A stretch of DNA of 64,000 nt from CAZRHR01 sp964578885 (GCA_964578885.1 CAZOEO010000017.1:3935-67934); one strand, 5' to 3'. Counted from the first letter of the stretch, positions 45,744 to 54,361 are shown. Numbers and translations are program-made. Notes: a model not told the origin generated them from the sequence alone.

Positions 45744-47321
45744 ATGGAATCTACCTGGTTGATTGCACTTGCATTGGTAAGTGGCTTAGGCGTTTTTCTC
45801 TTTGGCATGTATCTGTTGGAAGATGCGGTGCAAGGTTTGGTTGGCGGATATTTTCACCGTTGGATTCGGCGTTTTACCACTGGGCCCGTTCGTGGTATTT
45901 TTACAGGAACTTTGGCCACCGCCATTTTACAAAGTTCTAGTGCCGTTACCCTGATGTTACTCGCATTTACCGGCGCAGGTCTCATTGGTTTGGCCGACAG
46001 TATTGGTGTGGTTCTTGGTGCTAATCTTGGTACCACTTTATCTACGTGGATTGTTGCGCTTATTGGTTTCAAGATTTCCATGGAAGGTTTGGCCATTCCT
46101 TTGGCTGGTCTGGGCGGATTAGGTTTGCTAATTACCGGAAATCAAAGTTTTTGGAATGGAATATGGAAATTAGTGGGTGGTTTGGGACTGGTATTTCTGG
46201 GAATCGGACATATGAAAGAAGGAATGGAAGGCCTTACCGGATATTTTAGCCCGGATCAAATGACGGATTGGGCTTCTTGGCGTTTTGTGCTGGCCGGATT
46301 CGTACTCACGCTTCTGGTACACTCAAGTTCAGCTGTGTTGGCTTTGGCGCTTTCGATGCTGCATTCTGGCTTATTTGATTTTGAACAAGCCTGCTATTTG
46401 GTTATTGGTACCAATGTGGGAACTACCATCACAGTCGTTTTTGGTGCAATGGGTCCAAATCACGTGAAAAAGCAAGTGGCAGCGGCTCACTTTTTATTTA
46501 ATTTGGTCACGGGACTCGTGGTATGGTTATACCTCAGCACGCTGGGTTGGTCTTCTTTGTCTATTGATGAACAGGCTCTTGGACCCTTGAATGCCCTTGC
46601 TTTGTTTCACACTTTATTTAATGCCACAGGCATTCTTTTGTTTTTACCTCTTATCCCCTGGATGGCAAAAAAACTTACGCAATGGTTTCCGGAAAATAAA
46701 ACAGCTGATGTATTTGACGTTTTACCTGCTTCTGTTCCTCTTGCCGGGGTAGAGGCCGTGGTCAAAGAAGTGGAACAATCGCACCGAATGACGGGAGATT
46801 GGTTAAAAGGGAAATCCATTGAGCCACCTCATGGATTACAGCGATTAGAGGCCATGGAGCTTCGGTTGGCAAAATATGCTTCCAGTTTAAGAAATGCTGC
46901 GCTTGCGCCGCCGGACGCGGCCGCCCTGCAATCGGCATTGCTTGGAATGCGATCGCTAGTAAACGCAGCGCAATTATGGGCCGAAGCGCAACATGCCATT
47001 CCGCCGACGCCTCATCCTTTGACGGCTCTGCTGGGCGCACTTTTTGCTCAAATTCAACAGGCGGCCAATACCACAGACCCTTTTCACCAAAAAGAAGATT
47101 GGACTCATCTGCGTCAACAGGTGCGGGAGTTGGATATGGCACATTTTCAAAAAGTGTATGCCACACAAGAGTTTCCTGCCATTTCTGAAGACCTGCAACA
47201 AAGTTATGCGGTGGTTCACCGTCAAAGTTTTCAGGCGTTGCTCCAATGGCTCAGGGCCGGTAGAGATCTTCATGTGGCCCGGATGCAAATGGATCATCAT
47301 GCTGAAAATGAAGTGGAATAG
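45744..47321 (+). CDS. Na+/phosphate cotransporter family protein with C-terminal PhoU-like region
   Basis: A 525-residue inner-membrane protein of the NptA/PNaS family, which takes up phosphate with Na+. The two inverted-repeat signatures are QSSSAVTL at residues 63-70 and HSSSAVLAL near residue 195, each followed by a GANLGTT or GTNVGTT motif. About nine hydrophobic segments are seen up to residue 315; the last 170 residues are soluble, helical and resemble PhoU. Proteins with this layout are often annotated as transporters, but some act in phosphate sensing. A structured segment lies just after its stop. Confidence 0.87.
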   Translation: MESTWLIALALVSGLGVFLFGMYLLEDAVQGLVGGYFHRWIRRFTTGPVRGIFTGTLATAILQSSSAVTLMLLAFTGAGLIGLADSIGVVLGANLGTTLSTWIVALIGFKISMEGLAIPLAGLGGLGLLITGNQSFWNGIWKLVGGLGLVFLGIGHMKEGMEGLTGYFSPDQMTDWASWRFVLAGFVLTLLVHSSSAVLALALSMLHSGLFDFEQACYLVIGTNVGTTITVVFGAMGPNHVKKQVAAAHFLFNLVTGLVVWLYLSTLGWSSLSIDEQALGPLNALALFHTLFNATGILLFLPLIPWMAKKLTQWFPENKTADVFDVLPASVPLAGVEAVVKEVEQSHRMTGDWLKGKSIEPPHGLQRLEAMELRLAKYASSLRNAALAPPDAAALQSALLGMRSLVNAAQLWAEAQHAIPPTPHPLTALLGALFAQIQQAANTTDPFHQKEDWTHLRQQVRELDMAHFQKVYATQEFPAISEDLQQSYAVVHRQSFQALLQWLRAGRDLHVARMQMDHHAENEVE

Positions 47322-47328
47322 GGGAGGA

Positions 47329-47391
47329 AAGTCCATTTATTGACCGGGTAAAAATGGTCAATGAAACGCGAAAACCAATGGACTTGTCCAT
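47329..47391 (+). other. nested and competing inverted repeats
   Basis: AAGTCCATT (47329-47337) can pair with AATGGACTT (47377-47385), enclosing ATTGACC (47339-47345) paired with GGTCAAT (47356-47362). The same AATGGACTT segment can instead form a hairpin with the following bases (ATGGAC-TT-GTCCAT, 47378-47391). No T run follows, so it is not a plain terminator. Confidence 0.5.
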
Positions 47392-47582
47392 ATAATTAAG
47401 CCTATTGTCCGGGAAAAATGAACAAATTCATGTCATTTTCTTTTTAAAAGTATCCTGCGGATGGTATGGGTGTCTTTGTTCCGGGATGTTTGGCCATGTT
47501 TTCCCTCGTTGGATTCTTCAAAAAATGTTATTAAAGCAGGGTACATGGTTCATATTGAGGTTTGGAATGCTTAATTTGTAGT

Positions 47583-48170
47583 ATGAGTGGTGCGGTAGTC
47601 AAAGGTTTTATTTTGGGGTTCGGAGTGGTATTTTCTCTCACTTTTTCAAAAACTCACGCCCAATGGCCACAAGGAAAATTTTGGATGGCCAGTCCGTTCG
47701 AATGGTCTTTCCCGGACGCTGAAAAGTCAGGAAAGGGTATGAGCTGGTGGTCTTTGGACCCCATGACCCATCAGCTTCAAGGCTTTTTTGATCTTTCTTT
47801 TCCCGGAACGTTTTCTTTGCATGGACCTGACCAGGCCCGCAGAATAGAGGTGCCTTCACCAAAATCATCCTGCCAATGGCAAGGCTTTTCCATGACAACA
47901 CCGGGAACTTTCCAACCGGACCAGCATCCCATGATCAACGTTCCTTTTACTTTACCTTTTCTGTTGCAAACCGCCAATGGCGATGTATCTGTTTTACTTG
48001 AAGCCCGCTATCAAAACAGCACAAATTTTATGGATGCCGCTCCTTTTGTCCTTAGTTTTACGTTCGATTGGGAGGTGATGCCGCCGGGTTTTTCCGATTG
48101 TGTGATGATGTCTGCCGATACGCATAAAATGGAGGTTCGTCTACCGGCCGTGTTTTTAAATCAACCTTAA
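47583..48170 (+). CDS. unknown secreted protein heading the polyketide operon
   Basis: I do not recognise this 195-residue protein. It has a signal peptide (hydrophobic residues about 6-20, cleavage near THAQ), no lipobox, and a predicted beta-rich body with many Trp, Phe and Pro and two cysteines. The ATG at 47583 is preferred over the in-frame TTG at 47562, because TTAATTTG ends four bases before it. The flavoprotein gene starts two bases after its stop, so it belongs to the operon. A role in carrying or placing the lipid product outside the inner membrane is conceivable from position, nothing more. Confidence 0.6.
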   Translation: MSGAVVKGFILGFGVVFSLTFSKTHAQWPQGKFWMASPFEWSFPDAEKSGKGMSWWSLDPMTHQLQGFFDLSFPGTFSLHGPDQARRIEVPSPKSSCQWQGFSMTTPGTFQPDQHPMINVPFTLPFLLQTANGDVSVLLEARYQNSTNFMDAAPFVLSFTFDWEVMPPGFSDCVMMSADTHKMEVRLPAVFLNQP

Positions 48171-48172
48171 TC

Positions 48173-49312
48173 ATGGGGGACCCAAAGCGTGCACAGGTAC
48201 TCATTATAGGCGGTGGTATCGCAGGGCTTACCCTGGCATTGCTTTTGGCGAGAAAGGGGATGCAAGTGATTGTAATTGAACAACATGATTACCCCCGCCA
48301 TAAAGTCTGCGGGGAGTATTTGTCCTTGGAAGTACTTCCTTTGCTGGAGTCGCTGGGCATTGCCTTGCCAGAAGTTACTTTTCCACGAATTCGCCGGCTT
48401 TGGCTGAGTGCCGGAAGCGGAAAATCTATCCAGAGTTCCTTGTCCATGGGCGGTGTGGGTATCAGTCGATATGCTTTGGATCAAATGCTTTATCTTGCGG
48501 CCAAGTCGGCCGGGGCAAAGATTTTTACCCAAACCCAAGTATCTCATTTGAAGTCACATGTATATGGTTTTGAGGTGAACACCAGAGATGGTCGCTGTTT
48601 TCAGGCCGATATGGTAGTGGGTGCTCACGGAAAACACGGAAGTCCCGATCGGTTTTTACACCGTAACATCGATAAATCACAAGCCATTTATACAGGTTTA
48701 AAATGGCATTTCGAAGGTCCATGGGATCAGAATGTGGTGGCCTTACATAATTTCCCCGGCGGATACGCGGGTATATCTGCGGTGGAAAATGGAAAAGTAA
48801 ATGTTTGTTGCCTCATTCAAACCGCGTCCGTGCGTGAGGCAGGAAGTCCGAAAGAAGCATTTGATGTGGTGTTGGCCCAAAATCCGCACATCCGACATTT
48901 TATGGACAAAGCCACGCCCGTTTGGCCGGAACCCCTGGCCATTGCTGCTGTAAATTTTGCGCACCGACAACTTGTAGAACATGGAATTGGAATGATTGGA
49001 GACGCCGGTGGACTCATTGCGCCGCTGTCCGGCAACGGAATGGCACGTGCCATGATTGCTGCTGCAAAAATGTATCTGGCGATGGAAGCAAAGCATTTCG
49101 ATTTAAGAAAACAAGCCGAAATACTGCTTCATTACGAAAAACTTCAGCAAGGTTTTCCAGCTTTGCAGCTCCGTTTGGGCAGATCATTTCAATCCCTTTT
49201 TGGGAAAGGTCTGGTCTCGGAGACCGCACTTTCTACACTTAAAATTTTTCCCTTTTTCCTTCCACTTTTTATTCGACAAACCCATGGACGTACCTTCCCT
49301 CCCCTTGCCTGA
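48173..49312 (+). CDS. FAD-dependent oxidoreductase (geranylgeranyl-reductase/hydroxylase type)
   Basis: A 379-residue flavoprotein. The FAD loop is GGGIAGL at residues 13-19, the segment YPRHKVCGEYLS (about residues 42-53) is typical of geranylgeranyl-reductase-like and aromatic-ring-oxidising flavoproteins, and GDAGGLIAPLSGNGMARAM near residue 285 closes the FAD site. The family reduces prenyl or acyl chains or hydroxylates phenols. Next to a type III PKS and a methyltransferase it recalls the flavoprotein SrsC of the Streptomyces phenolic-lipid operon, which oxidises the resorcinol ring, so ring oxidation of the PKS product is the most likely role (inference). Its 3' end overlaps the methyltransferase start by 29 bases. 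Confidence 0.82.
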   Translation: MGDPKRAQVLIIGGGIAGLTLALLLARKGMQVIVIEQHDYPRHKVCGEYLSLEVLPLLESLGIALPEVTFPRIRRLWLSAGSGKSIQSSLSMGGVGISRYALDQMLYLAAKSAGAKIFTQTQVSHLKSHVYGFEVNTRDGRCFQADMVVGAHGKHGSPDRFLHRNIDKSQAIYTGLKWHFEGPWDQNVVALHNFPGGYAGISAVENGKVNVCCLIQTASVREAGSPKEAFDVVLAQNPHIRHFMDKATPVWPEPLAIAAVNFAHRQLVEHGIGMIGDAGGLIAPLSGNGMARAMIAAAKMYLAMEAKHFDLRKQAEILLHYEKLQQGFPALQLRLGRSFQSLFGKGLVSETALSTLKIFPFFLPLFIRQTHGRTFPPLA

Positions 49313-50012
49313 TTTTTCCAGAAGAAGCGAGGCGCAGGAGGTCATGGATCGTCCGGACCTGGATGCGACTTCTCTGCATGCCGCTTTGGTGGATATTGCC
49401 CGCGTAAATAAATTTTTGGGCGGAAGCGCTTCCCTTTTTGCCGGATTAAAGCAATTGGATCGAGACGGATCGACCTTTCCCAAACACATTTTGGATTTGG
49501 GCTGTGGTGGAGGCGACTTAACGGCGCAAATGGCACGGTGGGTCTGTGCGCATCATCCTGAAACCACAGTGACAGGCATCGACCTATTGCCCTCAGCCAT
49601 TGCTTTTGCCAATGCGCGACATCAAGTAGCAGGTTTGCATTTTTGCGAAGGAGACGCCTTTAATTTACAGACCGAACAACCGGACCAAACCTTGTTGACC
49701 TGTTCCATGTTTTTACATCATCTGACCGATGTGGAAATTCGCCGATTTTTGGATAATGCCTATCGAAATAGGTTTGCCGCGGTCGTATTAAATGATTTGC
49801 ACCGACATTTTCTGGCCTATTGGGGATTTCGCGGTCTGGCGGCATTGGCCAGATTTTCACCCGTAGCCACGCATGACGGTGCCATTTCTGTGAGCCGCAG
49901 TTTTATCCGCGCAGACTGGGACGCCCTAATCGACCAAACCGGTTGGCGCATCGCTTCCCTGCAATGGCATTGGGCGTTTCGGTGGACCGTTGTATTAAAA
50001 AGAAATGTATAA
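49284..50012 (+). CDS. class I SAM-dependent methyltransferase
   Basis: A 242-residue methyltransferase with motif I DLGCGGGD at residues 71-78, an acidic residue at the end of the next strand (TGIDLLPSA) and a start (RRSEAQEVMDRPDLD) shared by methyltransferases found next to type III PKS genes. The ATG at 49284 is chosen: it opens the conserved N terminus and overlaps the flavoprotein gene by 29 bases, whereas the upstream extension (from 49200) would overlap it much more and has no family similarity. The likely substrate is a phenolic hydroxyl or carbon of the PKS product. Confidence 0.82.
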   Translation: MDVPSLPLPDFSRRSEAQEVMDRPDLDATSLHAALVDIARVNKFLGGSASLFAGLKQLDRDGSTFPKHILDLGCGGGDLTAQMARWVCAHHPETTVTGIDLLPSAIAFANARHQVAGLHFCEGDAFNLQTEQPDQTLLTCSMFLHHLTDVEIRRFLDNAYRNRFAAVVLNDLHRHFLAYWGFRGLAALARFSPVATHDGAISVSRSFIRADWDALIDQTGWRIASLQWHWAFRWTVVLKRNV

Positions 50013-50018
50013 TTGACC

Positions 50019-51077
50019 ATGACAACCAACGTAAAAATATTGGGAACAGGCACCGCCACGCCGCCTTTTACGGAAACCCTTGAGGAAACCCTTCGGCATG
50101 TGGAACGTTGGATTGCCAACGAACCAGAACGAACCCGAGAGAAAATTATTCGTATTTTCCGAAATGCACGGGTAGGGCAGCGCTATTCCATCATGTCCGG
50201 AGAAGAAGTGTTTACCCCCATGCCCTTCCATGAGCGGAACGCACGATATGCCGAAGGAATGAAAATCTTGGGAGCAAAAGCCTTGTCGGCTGCTTTGGCC
50301 AATAGTGGCGTAGCACCCCACGAATTAGATTATTTAATCACCACTTCCTGCACCGGAATTATGATACCCAGTGTAGATGCCATTTTGGTCAACGAACTGG
50401 GTTTGCGGCAAGATATTATTCGGTTGCCGGTAACCGAAATGGGCTGCGCCGGGGGAACTTCCGGATTGACGTATGCATTTGAATTTTTAAAAAACAATCC
50501 TGGAAAAAAGGCCGCTGTACTTGCGCTGGAAAGTCCCACCGCCACCTTTCAGGTCAACGATTTCAGCATGGCCAATGTGGTGAGTGCCGCCATTTTTGGT
50601 GACGGGGCCGCTTGTGCCATTCTTGGACAAACCGAAGAAGTGCGACCCACCATTCAGCGAACCCGTTTTTATCATTTTTTCAATGAAGAACGTATGATGG
50701 GATTCGATTTGGTGGAAGGCGGACTGCAAATGGTGCTGGACGTGTCTGTTCCGGATAAAATTGCGAGTCATTTCCCGCAAATTGTGGGGCCCTTTTTAGA
50801 TGAATGCGGATTGGACCCCGCCACCATTCAACATTACATTTTTCATCCGGGAGGGAAAAGGATATTACAAACCATTGAAGACCTGATGGGCGCATACGCC
50901 CCTGATTTATCTGTCACATATGATATACTTGCAAGGCATGGTAATATGAGCAGTGCCACGGTTTTGTATGTATTGGATGGATTTTTGAAAAAAGACATTC
51001 CGGCAGGGGAACATGGATTAATGATGAGTTTTGGTCCGGGATTTACGGCGCAAATGATTCACTTGGTATGGAAGTAA
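50019..51077 (+). CDS. type III polyketide synthase (chalcone/stilbene synthase family)
   Basis: A 352-residue homodimeric ketosynthase that extends an acyl starter with malonyl-CoA units and cyclises the product to an alkylresorcinol, alkylpyrone or related ring. The catalytic triad is complete: Cys143 (EMGCAGGTSG), His276 (FHPGGKRIL) and Asn309 (HGNMSSAT). The TSCTG and GFGPG-like (SFGPGF) motifs are present. It differs from KAS III in the HPGGKRIL and GNMSSATVLYVLD blocks. The ATG at 50019 is preferred over the TTG at 50013. The SDR gene starts inside its last codons (ATGGAAGTAA), so translation is coupled. Confidence 0.92.
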   Translation: MTTNVKILGTGTATPPFTETLEETLRHVERWIANEPERTREKIIRIFRNARVGQRYSIMSGEEVFTPMPFHERNARYAEGMKILGAKALSAALANSGVAPHELDYLITTSCTGIMIPSVDAILVNELGLRQDIIRLPVTEMGCAGGTSGLTYAFEFLKNNPGKKAAVLALESPTATFQVNDFSMANVVSAAIFGDGAACAILGQTEEVRPTIQRTRFYHFFNEERMMGFDLVEGGLQMVLDVSVPDKIASHFPQIVGPFLDECGLDPATIQHYIFHPGGKRILQTIEDLMGAYAPDLSVTYDILARHGNMSSATVLYVLDGFLKKDIPAGEHGLMMSFGPGFTAQMIHLVWK

Positions 51078-51859
51078 ATCGGCAGAAAAAATGGGCGGTG
51101 GTACTCGGTGCCTCCGGAGGAATGGGTTGGGCCATTGTGCAGCGCATGGCGAAAGAAGGTTTTTCCGTATTTGGGATTATTCGTGAACGTCGTCAACAGG
51201 AAGCAGAATGGCTGGCCGCAGCTGAAGCCTGTGCACAACGTTATGCTGTAGACATCATTTTTAGAAACGAAGATGGTGTCCGGGAAGCCAATATTCTCGC
51301 TTTGGCAGAAGAGATAAAGCAAAAAGCCGGATCGCATGGGGTGGCTATGTTGGTGCATGCTTTGGCCAAAGGAAACCTGAAATCTATGGCTTCGGACGAT
51401 CAAAATACCATGTCGACCACCGATTTGATGTTGACGTTTGAGGCGATGGCCGCCTCCTGGTGGACGTGGACTTCTGCATTGTACCGGTCGGGTGTTTGTG
51501 CCAAAGGCATGTTGAATCTGGGTTTAACCAGTGCCGGAAGCAAAAGAGTTTGGCCGTATTATGGCGCGGTTGGCACGACCAAAGCGGCGCTTGAACAATT
51601 GGCAGCCAGCATGGCTGTAGAACTTGGTCCCAAGGGAATTCGCACCAATGTAGTGCAGCCTGGTATTACCCCAACCAAAGCCTTGGAGATGATTCCAGGT
51701 TCAGACCAGCTTGTGGATTTTGCGCGGAAAAATAACCCAATGGGTCGTTTAACCCAACCAGAGGATGTGGCAAATGTTGTATATTTGCTTTCAACACAAG
51801 ACGCTGCTTTTGTCAATGGAGCCGTGATAACGGTAGATGGAGGCGAGTCTTTATGCTAA
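51068..51859 (+). CDS. SDR-type oxidoreductase, probable enoyl-ACP reductase (FabI/FabL-like)
   Basis: A 263-residue short-chain dehydrogenase with the cofactor loop GASGGMG at residues 14-20. The active-site tyrosine and lysine have the spacing Y-x6-K (Tyr165, Lys172), the mark of enoyl-ACP reductases, rather than the usual Y-x3-K of ketoreductases. NPMGRLTQPEDVANVVYLLS near the C terminus is also FabI/FabL-like. Because the loop is of the classical GxxxGxG kind, FabL is the nearest comparison. It is embedded in the operon with dehydratase, ketosynthase and ACP, so reduction of enoyl-ACP in starter synthesis is likely. Confidence 0.8.
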   Translation: MEVNRQKKWAVVLGASGGMGWAIVQRMAKEGFSVFGIIRERRQQEAEWLAAAEACAQRYAVDIIFRNEDGVREANILALAEEIKQKAGSHGVAMLVHALAKGNLKSMASDDQNTMSTTDLMLTFEAMAASWWTWTSALYRSGVCAKGMLNLGLTSAGSKRVWPYYGAVGTTKAALEQLAASMAVELGPKGIRTNVVQPGITPTKALEMIPGSDQLVDFARKNNPMGRLTQPEDVANVVYLLSTQDAAFVNGAVITVDGGESLC

Positions 51860-51865
51860 CCAACT

Positions 51866-52318
51866 TTGGAAAATCAACGCTTTCAAGATATCCTCGCCTG
51901 TGTGCCGCATCAAGCGCCTTTTCGGTTCATTGATGAAATTCTGGATATTTCTCCCGACCACATTGTGGGTGCGTATCGTTATCGTTCCGATGAATCCTTT
52001 TACCCTGGGCATTTTCCCGGAATGCCTGTAACCCCGGGTGTGATTTTAACTGAAACCATGGCTCAAATCGGTCTTGTGGCATTCGGCATTTATCTTGAGA
52101 ACATGCGGCCTGATCAGATGGATCAGGTAAAAGTATTTTTTACCAAATCGGATGTGCAGTTTCATAAAATGGTTTTGCCAGAAACCCGTGTGATTGTGCG
52201 TGCTGAAAAGGATTTTTTCCGTTTGAGAAAACTACAGTGCCGTGTGCGTATGGAGAATGAGGCGGGAGAAAAAATTGCTTCCGGTGTATTGGCCGGTATG
52301 TTTGCAAAAACTACATGA
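51866..52318 (+). CDS. FabZ/FabA-like 3-hydroxyacyl-ACP dehydratase
   Basis: A 150-residue hotdog-fold dehydratase that removes water from 3-hydroxyacyl-ACP. Catalytic residues are His49 (FYPGHFPGMPVTPGV) and Glu63 (TETMAQ). The start codon is a TTG; no ATG or GTG in frame lies between it and the upstream stop. It begins six bases after the SDR stop and overlaps the KAS start by four bases (ATGA). Confidence 0.88.
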   Translation: MENQRFQDILACVPHQAPFRFIDEILDISPDHIVGAYRYRSDESFYPGHFPGMPVTPGVILTETMAQIGLVAFGIYLENMRPDQMDQVKVFFTKSDVQFHKMVLPETRVIVRAEKDFFRLRKLQCRVRMENEAGEKIASGVLAGMFAKTT

Positions 52319-53577
52319 AAACCCGTATTGCCATTACCGGAATCGGCGTGGTGGCACCCAATGGCGTAGGGGTACATGCCTTTGAAACGGCATTACGACA
52401 CCAAATTTCCGGCATTTCCTTTCTCCCGAATCTGGCAGATTTATCTTTTGCATGTCAGGTCGGTGGTGTGCCAGATCTTTCGGAAGAACTTTTGACCCAA
52501 CGTTTCGATCCACTTACCCGAAGAATGTTGACCTCATCGGGCATTCAATTTGGGATTATAGCTGCCTGGGAAGCGTGGGAAATGGCCAGATTACCAGTAA
52601 GTAAGGACGAGACATTTTGGCATATTGGCACCTGTTTTGGCACCGGATTGGCGGGTGTGGAACCGTTACGGGACGCCATTTATCAGGTGGATCAAAAGCA
52701 AGTTCGCCGGTTGGGTTCACGTGTCGTGGAGCAAACCATGCCATCCGGAATTGCGGCGTATCTCACCGGAATTTTTGGACTGGGCGGTCCTGTTTCTACC
52801 AATAGTTCTGCCTGCGCTACTGGCACAGAATCTGTGATTTTGGCGGCTGAAGCCATTCGATTGGGGAAAGCCAAAGTGATGTTAGCCGGAAGTTGCGATT
52901 CTTATGGGCCGCATATTTGGGGCGGTTTCGATAGTATGCGCGTGTTAGCCCGACATTCCAACGACCAGCCGGAACGCGCTTCGGCACCTTTGAGCGCCAA
53001 TGCTTCGGGCTTTGTTCCAGCGGCCGGTGCCGGCGCGCTGATTCTTGAAGATTGGCAACACGCCATAGATAGAGGTGCTCCTATTTTGGCAGAATATTTA
53101 GATGGCGCTTCCCTGGCGGGTGGACAACGTTCCGGCGGAACCATGACCGCTCCCAATCCACAGGGCGTGCAACGCTGTTTGATGGCTGCCATGAAGCAAG
53201 CAGATTTGCAGCCACATGAAATCGATTTAATTTCCGGACATCTCACCTCCACCATGGGCGACCGTGCGGAGGTAAGTCATTGGGCCACGGTGTTGCAGGG
53301 GCACTTCCCATATTTACAAGCACCTAAAGCGTATATTGGCCATTGCCTGGCTGCTGCCGGCGCCATTGAAGCCGTTTCTTGCGTGATTCAGCTCAAGGAA
53401 AAGTTTGTTTTTGGCAATGCAAACAGCCGACCATTGCATCCTGACATCGCTGCCATTTGGCCGGAAGAAAAAATTCCAACCCAAACCCTGAGCCTATCAG
53501 AGGTTAGGGTGGTGGCCAAAAGTAGTTTTGGTTTTGGAGATGTAAATGCCTGTTTCTTCCTTAAAAGATGTGAATAA
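52315..53577 (+). CDS. beta-ketoacyl-ACP synthase (FabF-like, KAS I/II type)
   Basis: A 420-residue condensing enzyme. The active-site residues are Cys167 (SSACATGTES), His309 (SGHLTSTMGD) and His343 (YIGHCLAAAG). The first histidine motif differs from the common NAHGTSTPxND form, so this is a divergent member. A full C-H-H set predicts true condensing activity, not a chain-length factor. A distinct ketoreductase (FabG) is absent from the operon and would have to come from the housekeeping set. Confidence 0.88.
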   Translation: MKTRIAITGIGVVAPNGVGVHAFETALRHQISGISFLPNLADLSFACQVGGVPDLSEELLTQRFDPLTRRMLTSSGIQFGIIAAWEAWEMARLPVSKDETFWHIGTCFGTGLAGVEPLRDAIYQVDQKQVRRLGSRVVEQTMPSGIAAYLTGIFGLGGPVSTNSSACATGTESVILAAEAIRLGKAKVMLAGSCDSYGPHIWGGFDSMRVLARHSNDQPERASAPLSANASGFVPAAGAGALILEDWQHAIDRGAPILAEYLDGASLAGGQRSGGTMTAPNPQGVQRCLMAAMKQADLQPHEIDLISGHLTSTMGDRAEVSHWATVLQGHFPYLQAPKAYIGHCLAAAGAIEAVSCVIQLKEKFVFGNANSRPLHPDIAAIWPEEKIPTQTLSLSEVRVVAKSSFGFGDVNACFFLKRCE

Positions 53578-53616
53578 TCGGAGGGTTGTCCGCTATTTAA
53601 ATCGTTAATTTGCAAC

Positions 53617-53871
53617 ATGGCACAACAAGATGCATTACAACAAGAATTGCTGGATTTAATTCGCCCTTACGTGGCGCAGCCGGAACTTTTGAATCAGGTA
53701 GGACCAGAAACGCATCTGCTTCGGGATTTAAAAATTAATTCAGCTCATCTCATTGATATTGTTCTGGATGTAGAAAAGGCCTTCGACATTTCTATTGATG
53801 ACGATGCGGTGGCACAGATGAATACCGTTGGCGATGCCCTGCGCATTATTGGAGAGCGGCGTTCTGCCTAA
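53617..53871 (+). CDS. acyl carrier protein
   Basis: An 84-residue acidic four-helix carrier. The likely phosphopantetheine site is Ser42 in LRDLKINSAHLIDIV; the usual DSL triplet is replaced by NSA. It lies 39 bases after the KAS stop with a TTAATTTG promoter-like element ending four bases before its ATG, so it may also be made from an internal, leaderless transcript. The partner phosphopantetheinyl transferase gene overlaps its 3' end. Confidence 0.87.
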   Translation: MAQQDALQQELLDLIRPYVAQPELLNQVGPETHLLRDLKINSAHLIDIVLDVEKAFDISIDDDAVAQMNTVGDALRIIGERRSA

Positions 53872-54361
53872 ATGCGGTATTGATTTTTTACCGAATACTG
53901 CCGCCTACAAAAGGTGGTGGACCAAAGACTCACCGCTTTGGCTCAAAATTAAGCATGCTGAAGACGCGTCTTTCTCCGTGCCTGCCGAATTGTGGGTGTT
54001 GAAGGAGGCCCTTTGGAAAAGTTTACCCTCCGCTTTACAATCTGCCTTTCCGACCGCGGCATCTTTACGGCTTTTAAAAGATGAATCCAGTTATATGGCG
54101 GTTGTGAATCAATGTCATTTTACGCTTCACTTACTTTCCTTGGAACAAGGAATGATCGGCCTTTGCTGGCCTACCTCCATGCCAAAGCCTGCTTGGGGTG
54201 AATGGGACAATTTCCCCCCCAGTTTGTTGGTTGAAAAATTCAAGACGGGGCGCATTTGGAAAAATTCGGCAGGTCATTTTGGATGGTTGTCCATTACCCA
54301 TGAAGAAGAAATGATGTTTTGGGCCGGTTGGCTAGATGAGTTAAACCGTAAAGGTGGCTAA
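53834..54361 (+). CDS. 4'-phosphopantetheinyl transferase superfamily protein (divergent)
   Basis: A 175-residue protein with the two marks of the transferase superfamily that activates carrier proteins: GID at residues 15-17 (KCGIDFLPN) and WVLKEALWK at 54-62, where Lys-Glu-Ala and the second lysine are the Mg/CoA-binding signature. The rest is poorly conserved. The frame overlaps the ACP gene by 38 bases; the ATG at 53834 (or TTG at 53828) is inferred because GID must be near the N terminus. A dedicated transferase for the operon's atypical ACP is the likely role. Confidence 0.72.
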   Translation: MPCALLESGVLPKCGIDFLPNTAAYKRWWTKDSPLWLKIKHAEDASFSVPAELWVLKEALWKSLPSALQSAFPTAASLRLLKDESSYMAVVNQCHFTLHLLSLEQGMIGLCWPTSMPKPAWGEWDNFPPSLLVEKFKTGRIWKNSAGHFGWLSITHEEEMMFWAGWLDELNRKGG

